Part shown: positions 59,861 to 64,000 of the stretch, piece by piece
Position numbering within the stretch: position 1 is the stretch's first letter
Layout: each line of letters begins with the position of its first letter
Assembly (NCBI RefSeq): GCF_900114925.1
Contig: NZ_FOUR01000003.1
Location: 248,001-312,000 of the forward strand
Origin: Marinobacter pelagius
GTDB lineage: Bacteria > Pseudomonadota > Gammaproteobacteria > Pseudomonadales > Oleiphilaceae
DNA: 64,000 bases
Reading direction: 5' to 3'
The notes under the pieces: generated by a model
Seen by the model: the letters and a program-made list of their open reading frames with translations, nothing else
Database searches by the model: none
Told to the model about the DNA's origin: nothing
Made by a program: the position numbers and the translations under genes

Positions 59861-61290
59861 GGTTTTGGCCCCGCCGTGCCGGCGGACAACTCGCCCTGTT
59901 GCTGATTCTGGTGCTGGTGGCGGCACAGATCATCACCATCGCAATTCTGGCGGGAGAGCGCCAGGGTGCCCTGCGCAGTGCCAGCCTTGAGCACGTTCTG
60001 GAGCGGATAGCCGATGCCTACACCCTGCTCGACACCACAGACCCGGAGCGCCAGGAGCGCGTATTACGGGCGCTTTCCAGCCCATCCCTGCACCTTTCCA
60101 TTGATCCCGCACCTCACCTGCCCGCCGACGAAGCTTCAGTCATGACCCGGCAACTGGCCACGGAACTGGGCCTGACCGGTGAACAGGTACGAGCAGCGAT
60201 GGCAGCGGATCAAGCAGAGTGCTTGCCGGGCCGGGAACCGAATGGTGATGACCACGAAGACCGAGAGAAGCACGAGGATGAGGACGAGCATCACGAAGAT
60301 GAGGATCGACGTGAGCACCGGGAGGACCATCACGACTGCCCATCCATCCTGGGCGTTTCCCTGGCATTGTCATCGGGCGAGTGGTTCAACGCGCGAGCCC
60401 AGCCACCAGCACCTTCCTGGCTCTGGCTGAAGGCGACCCTTACCAGTGTGGGCATCACTGCCGTGCTTCTGATCCTCACGGTTCTGCTGGCGATTCGCCG
60501 CATTCTGCAACCGGTGAACGAGCTGAGCCGGGCCGCCCATACCTTCGGACGTGGTGAAAAAATCCGGATTCCGGAGCGCGGCCCCGAGGATATTCGCGAA
60601 GTGACGCGCGCCTTCAACCAGATGCAGCTCCAGGTCGGCCGAGCCCAGGAAGACCGGGAACGCCTGTTGGCTGCCCTGGCCCACGATCTGCGAACCCCTA
60701 TTACCTCCATGCGGCTGCGGGTGGAAATGCTACCTGAAGGTGAGGACCGGGACCGGCTGCTCGATTCCCTGCAAGAAATGCAGCAACTAGCGGAAGCTAC
60801 CCTCGACTTCATTCGCGGCAGCACCACCGAGAAACACCGCCGATATGACCTCGCCACCCTGCTGGACAGCCTCTGCGATGATCTCCGGGAAATGGGCCTG
60901 GCGGTAAACTGTGAAGACAGCCCGCGTTGCGTTCTCCAGGGCCAGCCGGAGGCGGTCAAGCGCGCCCTGCGCAACCTGATCGAGAACGCCGTCAAGTACG
61001 GGCAAAGGGCCGACGTGAAACTGGAAGCCTCTGAAAAAGAGGCCATCATCACTATCACAGATCAGGGTCCGGGTATCCCGGAAACGGAGCGGGACCGCGT
61101 ATTCCAGCCCTTCTACCGCCTGGAGCAGTCCCGCAGCCGTGACACCGGTGGAGCCGGCCTGGGACTGGCCATCGCCCGGACCCTGATTCGGGGCATGGGT
61201 GGAGAGATCCAGCTCGGCACCGGTCCGGAGGGCCAGGGATTGCGAGTGTCTGTGATGTTACCCATCTCGGCACCCCGGAAGACTGACTGA
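59857..61290 (+). CDS. Sensor histidine kinase with a His/Asp/Glu-rich periplasmic loop
   Basis: The 477-residue kinase has membrane helices at ~11-31 and ~188-210, a HAMP segment (~211-265, RRILQPVNELSRAAHTFGRG), an H-box LAHDLRTPITSMRLRVEML and a C-terminal ATPase domain (NLIENAVKYG, DQGPGIPETERDRVF, GGAGLGLAIA). The periplasmic domain holds a run (residues 131-160) made almost only of His, Asp, Glu, Lys and Arg with seven histidines, placed between C122 and C161. Such a run could bind a divalent metal and the cysteines could close it as a disulfide loop. The start at 59857 overlaps the regulator stop (ATGA). An in-frame start at 59827 is unlikely. Confidence 0.92.
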   Translation: MRFWPRRAGGQLALLLILVLVAAQIITIAILAGERQGALRSASLEHVLERIADAYTLLDTTDPERQERVLRALSSPSLHLSIDPAPHLPADEASVMTRQLATELGLTGEQVRAAMAADQAECLPGREPNGDDHEDREKHEDEDEHHEDEDRREHREDHHDCPSILGVSLALSSGEWFNARAQPPAPSWLWLKATLTSVGITAVLLILTVLLAIRRILQPVNELSRAAHTFGRGEKIRIPERGPEDIREVTRAFNQMQLQVGRAQEDRERLLAALAHDLRTPITSMRLRVEMLPEGEDRDRLLDSLQEMQQLAEATLDFIRGSTTEKHRRYDLATLLDSLCDDLREMGLAVNCEDSPRCVLQGQPEAVKRALRNLIENAVKYGQRADVKLEASEKEAIITITDQGPGIPETERDRVFQPFYRLEQSRSRDTGGAGLGLAIARTLIRGMGGEIQLGTGPEGQGLRVSVMLPISAPRKTD

Positions 61291-61387
61291 CCGGCGCGGC
61301 GGAACACCCTCCGGGCAACGGCTCACGCGCCATTTCCGCAAGCTGTTGTGTTAGGGTAACTCCACCGAGCACGGGAGCCTTCTGCAG

Positions 61388-62047
61388 ATGCGAATCCGAA
61401 TTACCCATCAGAGAATCACTGTTGCCCTGCAACTGGTTCTGCTGGCTGAAGCGATTTTCGCGGTCTGGGGCCAACGCTGGTTCACCGCGTTTCTGACCGG
61501 GATGATTATCCTGATCACCTTTTTCCCCGTGCTGTTCGAGCGGCGCTTCCGGATTCACATTCCGCCGGAGTTGCAGTTGGCGGCCATCGCCTTTGTATTT
61601 GCCTCGCTGTTTTTGGGCGAGATCCGGGATTACTACACCCGGTTCTGGTGGTGGGATATGGCGCTTCACACCATGTCCGGGTTTCTGTTGGGCATCATTG
61701 GCTTTTTGCTGGTGCACATCATGAACGAAACCGAAAAGATTCATGTCCACATGAAGCCCGGCTTTGTGGCATTTTTCGCCTTCCTGTTTGCCTTGGGTGT
61801 CGGTGCCCTGTGGGAGATCTTCGAGTTTGCCATGGACTCGCTCTTCGGTATGAACATGCAGAAACCAATGCTGGGTGATCCCTCCGGGCTTACCGATACC
61901 ATGTGGGACCTGATCGTGGATGGGATAGGCGCGCTCGTGATCTCTTTTCTGGGCTGGCGTTACCTGAAAAGGCCGGATGCGAAATCCTTTCTTGAACGCT
62001 GGATTGACCGTTTTATCGAGCGTAACCCGAGGCTGTTCCGGCGCTAG
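61388..62047 (+). CDS. DUF2238/YjdF-like membrane protein
   Basis: The 219-residue protein has about five or six membrane helices and the family pattern EIRDYYTRFWWWDMALHTMS, GALWEIFEFAMDSLFG and DTMWDLIVDGIGALVISFLG, with conserved acidic, His and Trp residues near the membrane surface. The function is unknown. It follows the sensor kinase gene by 97 bp on the same strand and could be transcribed with it. GGGAG precedes the ATG at 61388. Confidence 0.82.
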   Translation: MRIRITHQRITVALQLVLLAEAIFAVWGQRWFTAFLTGMIILITFFPVLFERRFRIHIPPELQLAAIAFVFASLFLGEIRDYYTRFWWWDMALHTMSGFLLGIIGFLLVHIMNETEKIHVHMKPGFVAFFAFLFALGVGALWEIFEFAMDSLFGMNMQKPMLGDPSGLTDTMWDLIVDGIGALVISFLGWRYLKRPDAKSFLERWIDRFIERNPRLFRR

Positions 62048-62111
62048 CTGGGCTCGCCGTTGCGCAGAAAGCTAAAACACTCAAACCATTAACAGGCTTA
62101 ATCACCGCACA

Positions 62112-62525
62112 ATGCTGAAAATTTCCAACGCCGTCGAACTCGCCGACTGGGAAATCCAGATCACCCAGATCCGCGCTCAGGGTGCCGGTGGCCAGAATGT
62201 GAACAAGGTGGCCACGGCGGTTCACCTGCGCTTCGATATCCTCCACTCCACCCTGCCGCCCTTTTACAAGGAGCGACTCATGGCGTTGTCCGACCAGCGC
62301 ATCAGCAAAGACGGCATCGTGGTAATCAAGGCACAATCCTTTCGCACCCTGGAGCAGAACAAGGAAGACGCACTCGAACGCCTCAAGGAACTGATACAGA
62401 GCGCGGTCAAACAACAGAAGGCCCGCCGGCCAACCCGCCCGACCAAGGGTTCTCAACGGCGCAGGGTGGACCGCAAAACCCAGAAGGGAAAGATCAAGTC
62501 GCTACGCGGCAAAGTGAAGGTGTGA
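62112..62525 (+). CDS. arfB: Alternative ribosome-rescue factor ArfB (peptidyl-tRNA hydrolase)
   Basis: ArfB frees ribosomes stalled without a stop codon by hydrolysing the peptidyl-tRNA. The 137-residue protein has the catalytic GGQ motif at G26-G27-Q28 within RAQGAGGQNVNKVATAVHLR, and a long basic C-terminal tail (RRVDRKTQKGKIKSLRGKV) that enters the empty mRNA channel. Length and motif position match E. coli ArfB. No tmRNA gene was seen in this window. Confidence 0.93.
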   Translation: MLKISNAVELADWEIQITQIRAQGAGGQNVNKVATAVHLRFDILHSTLPPFYKERLMALSDQRISKDGIVVIKAQSFRTLEQNKEDALERLKELIQSAVKQQKARRPTRPTKGSQRRRVDRKTQKGKIKSLRGKVKV

Positions 62526-62551
62526 CGCGCCCTTCCAGAGCAGGCCACACG

Positions 62552-63430
62552 TCACCAGAGACTAAACCACACCGCCACACCCAGAGATACCACCAGTGAT
62601 ATCGGGATGGTGAGCGCAATTTCCTGTGCCGGGCCCTGGTACCGCACCGCCAGCACATAACTCATCACTGCAACAGACATGGCGCACTGGACCAGGAAAA
62701 CCTGCGCTTGCAGCCCTTCAAGAGGCCACAAGAGCAACAATCCGGCGGCCACAGCCAGTCCTGCCAAAGGCCGGTAGAAACTGAACACCAGTGGCCTGAG
62801 CATCTCCCGTGCCCCGGAAAACCTGAGGTTGGCGATAGAGCTGCCAAGCTGCATCAGCATTACCGGCACGGTAATGGAGCCAAGCATATCGAGTGTCGTC
62901 ATCACCGGCCCTGGCGGTTGGACTTTCAGTGCCAGCAGGATCGCACCGGCGATCAAGGCCAGCACCGGTCCGTTCTTCAGCATCGCCCGGAGGGATAGCC
63001 GGCCGGAGAGGCAACCGATCCCCAGCGTGAAGTGGCTGACCTGGATCACAGAGGAAATGACCATCGCAAAGCCGAGAGACTGGGCGCCGAACAACGCAAA
63101 GCAGACCGGCACCCCCATATTGCCGGTGTTGGGATGCACCAGCGCCGGCAGATAGGACCTCACCGGCAAGCCCATCAGCACCAAGACCACTGCCGTGACT
63201 GCGCTCATCGCCACCAGCCAGAGCACAGTCACGCCAACGAGCTCACCCATCTCGAATATGCCCAGGTCCATGCTCAGCACCGAGTGAAGCAACAAAGCCG
63301 GGATGCCCACGGTGGTAACCAGCCCGGACAGCGCCCGGCCATCAAAGAAATCGGTTTTACGACCCAGAACCGCTCCAATCGCGATCAGGGACAACAGGGG
63401 AATCAGGGCGTCAGAAAGGGTTTGAATCAT
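62552..63430 (-). CDS. AEC-family transporter (auxin efflux carrier-like)
   Basis: The 292-residue inner-membrane protein has ten hydrophobic segments in two halves, with LIAIGAVLGRKTDFFDGRAL at the start and the cross-over segments LVHPNTGNMGVPVCFALFGA and VQCAMSVAVMSYVLAVRYQG. These fit the AEC/BART family of organic-acid carriers. The substrate is unknown. The start at ATG 63430 has no clear ribosome-binding site, and an in-frame TTG at 63457 is also possible. Confidence 0.85.
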   Translation of the reverse strand: MIQTLSDALIPLLSLIAIGAVLGRKTDFFDGRALSGLVTTVGIPALLLHSVLSMDLGIFEMGELVGVTVLWLVAMSAVTAVVLVLMGLPVRSYLPALVHPNTGNMGVPVCFALFGAQSLGFAMVISSVIQVSHFTLGIGCLSGRLSLRAMLKNGPVLALIAGAILLALKVQPPGPVMTTLDMLGSITVPVMLMQLGSSIANLRFSGAREMLRPLVFSFYRPLAGLAVAAGLLLLWPLEGLQAQVFLVQCAMSVAVMSYVLAVRYQGPAQEIALTIPISLVVSLGVAVWFSLW

Positions 63431-63465
63431 GGACAAAAGGTCTGGATCAGCAATCAAGGTTCGCG

Positions 63466-63840
63466 TTAGTCAATCAACCCGGATTGCGGCACCAGGCAGT
63501 TCATCATCGTGATGGACAGATCCCGGAACACCGCATCAGAGGCCACGATGCTCGGAAACCGGTCGTGCATCTCGCGCCGGCAAACCGAGCTCCGGGCCTC
63601 GCTCTCTTTCACGCAAGTCGAATGGGCATCCGTGCCCACAGACTGGCCGGTGGCCTGCTCACAGAAAGCGGGAACCTGGGTGACCAGCCAGTCCACGGCC
63701 ACACCAAGCTGAACCGGATCTGTTGCCAGATTGGCAAAGCGACTGGCATCCGCAGGCTCGGGCTTCTCCCGGGTCTGGTCCCAGAGAACAAAAATCAGCG
63801 CTAGGGAAACCAGTGTGACGGTGACCGTTGGGAACTTCAT
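63466..63840 (-). CDS. Hypothetical protein with an N-terminal membrane anchor
   Basis: I do not recognise this family. The 124-residue protein has one N-terminal hydrophobic helix (~5-20, VTVTLVSLALIFVLWDQ), which is an anchor or uncleaved signal. A periplasmic part with four cysteines (PAFCEQ, STCVKE, SVCRREM, MNCLVP) follows and could form two disulfides. GGAAG lies 10 bases before the ATG. It ends 36 bp before the AEC gene on the same strand, so the two may be co-transcribed. The last 160 bases of the window beyond it show no gene I can support. Confidence 0.65.
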   Translation of the reverse strand: MKFPTVTVTLVSLALIFVLWDQTREKPEPADASRFANLATDPVQLGVAVDWLVTQVPAFCEQATGQSVGTDAHSTCVKESEARSSVCRREMHDRFPSIVASDAVFRDLSITMMNCLVPQSGLID

Positions 63841-64000
63841 CGGCGGACTTCCAAGTTTTCAAGGGTGATCCGCGATGATAAAGACTCCGCACCGGCAGGA
63901 CAAAGGCCTGAAAAGACAGGATTGCCCCCAAGACAGGCAGTCGCGCAAACTGACATTAAAATTCACATCTGCGCCAACACGCCTGCGATGCCAGCAATGG

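Noticed and set aside
58572..61290. Idea that the kinase system is a CpxAR-type envelope stress pair with CpxP
   Set aside because: The small periplasmic protein lacks the LTxxQ motifs of CpxP-like proteins, and the acidic, His-rich sensor loop is unlike CpxA.
1..64000. CRISPR array, insertion sequences, prophage genes, rRNA and tRNA genes
   Set aside because: No regular repeat-spacer pattern, transposase or integrase family, terminal inverted repeat or tRNA-like cloverleaf was recognised. A covariance-model scan was not possible, so small RNAs may be missed.

Overview
The window looks like an ordinary chromosomal segment of a GC-rich marine gammaproteobacterium, probably close to Marinobacter or the Pseudomonas/Alteromonas border. 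This is inferred from the gene families (PA0069-type radical SAM protein, TIGR02647 protein, EfpL, large NAD-glutamate dehydrogenase, tsdBA) and from codon use; no rRNA or tRNA gene is present to settle it. About 60 protein genes lie on both strands in short operons. I see no insertion sequence, prophage, integrase or CRISPR array.

Region by region. 1-4.97 kb: the end of pcm, an AbiTii-domain protein, a TauE/SafE exporter, a radical SAM gene with a LexA-type box at its promoter, and an L,D-transpeptidase. 5.0-7.2 kb: tsdB-tsdA (thiosulfate to tetrathionate) plus a lipoprotein. 7.2-24.3 kb: mixed metabolism and envelope genes, including a haloacetate dehalogenase, ZIP transporter, GMC oxidoreductase, LysE exporter, GlxA-type regulator, lipid kinase, a six-hairpin glycosidase coupled to a TVP38 membrane protein, a DAACS symporter and a lytic transglycosylase. 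A decayed piece of a CitB/DcuR-type response regulator sits at 12.24-12.39 kb. 24.3-32.3 kb: a proline/glutamate catabolic block (putA, a short NAD-glutamate dehydrogenase, and a divergent Lrp-type regulator). 32.3-40.6 kb: housekeeping genes (mtgA, rsuA, efpL), the DUF1326-DUF2182 pair and a large M48 membrane peptidase. The last is divergent from a protein (40.87-43.06 kb) that fuses two GIDE-like domains to a LemA domain.

43.1-50.5 kb is the most distinctive part. A FeaR-like AraC regulator faces an operon of outer-membrane channel, aldehyde dehydrogenase, TTQ amine dehydrogenase large subunit, MauE, MauD, TTQ light chain and a mono-heme cytochrome c. This reads as a complete periplasmic route for an aromatic (or other primary) amine to its aldehyde and then its acid. 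In E. coli the FeaR circuit drives a copper amine oxidase; here it appears wired to a tryptophan tryptophylquinone dehydrogenase. No MauG-like di-heme maturase is encoded nearby. The regulator and the divergent promoter region look poorer in GC than the flanks, which hints at acquisition.

50.5-64 kb: a crotonase, a fibronectin-III lipoprotein, a giant DUF2339 membrane protein, a Bcr/CflA efflux pump, a two-gene LigD relic or system (phosphoesterase plus polymerase, without ligase or Ku), cytochrome b561, a small periplasmic protein divergent from an OmpR-type two-component system whose sensor has a His/Asp/Glu-rich periplasmic loop, a DUF2238-like protein, arfB and an AEC transporter.
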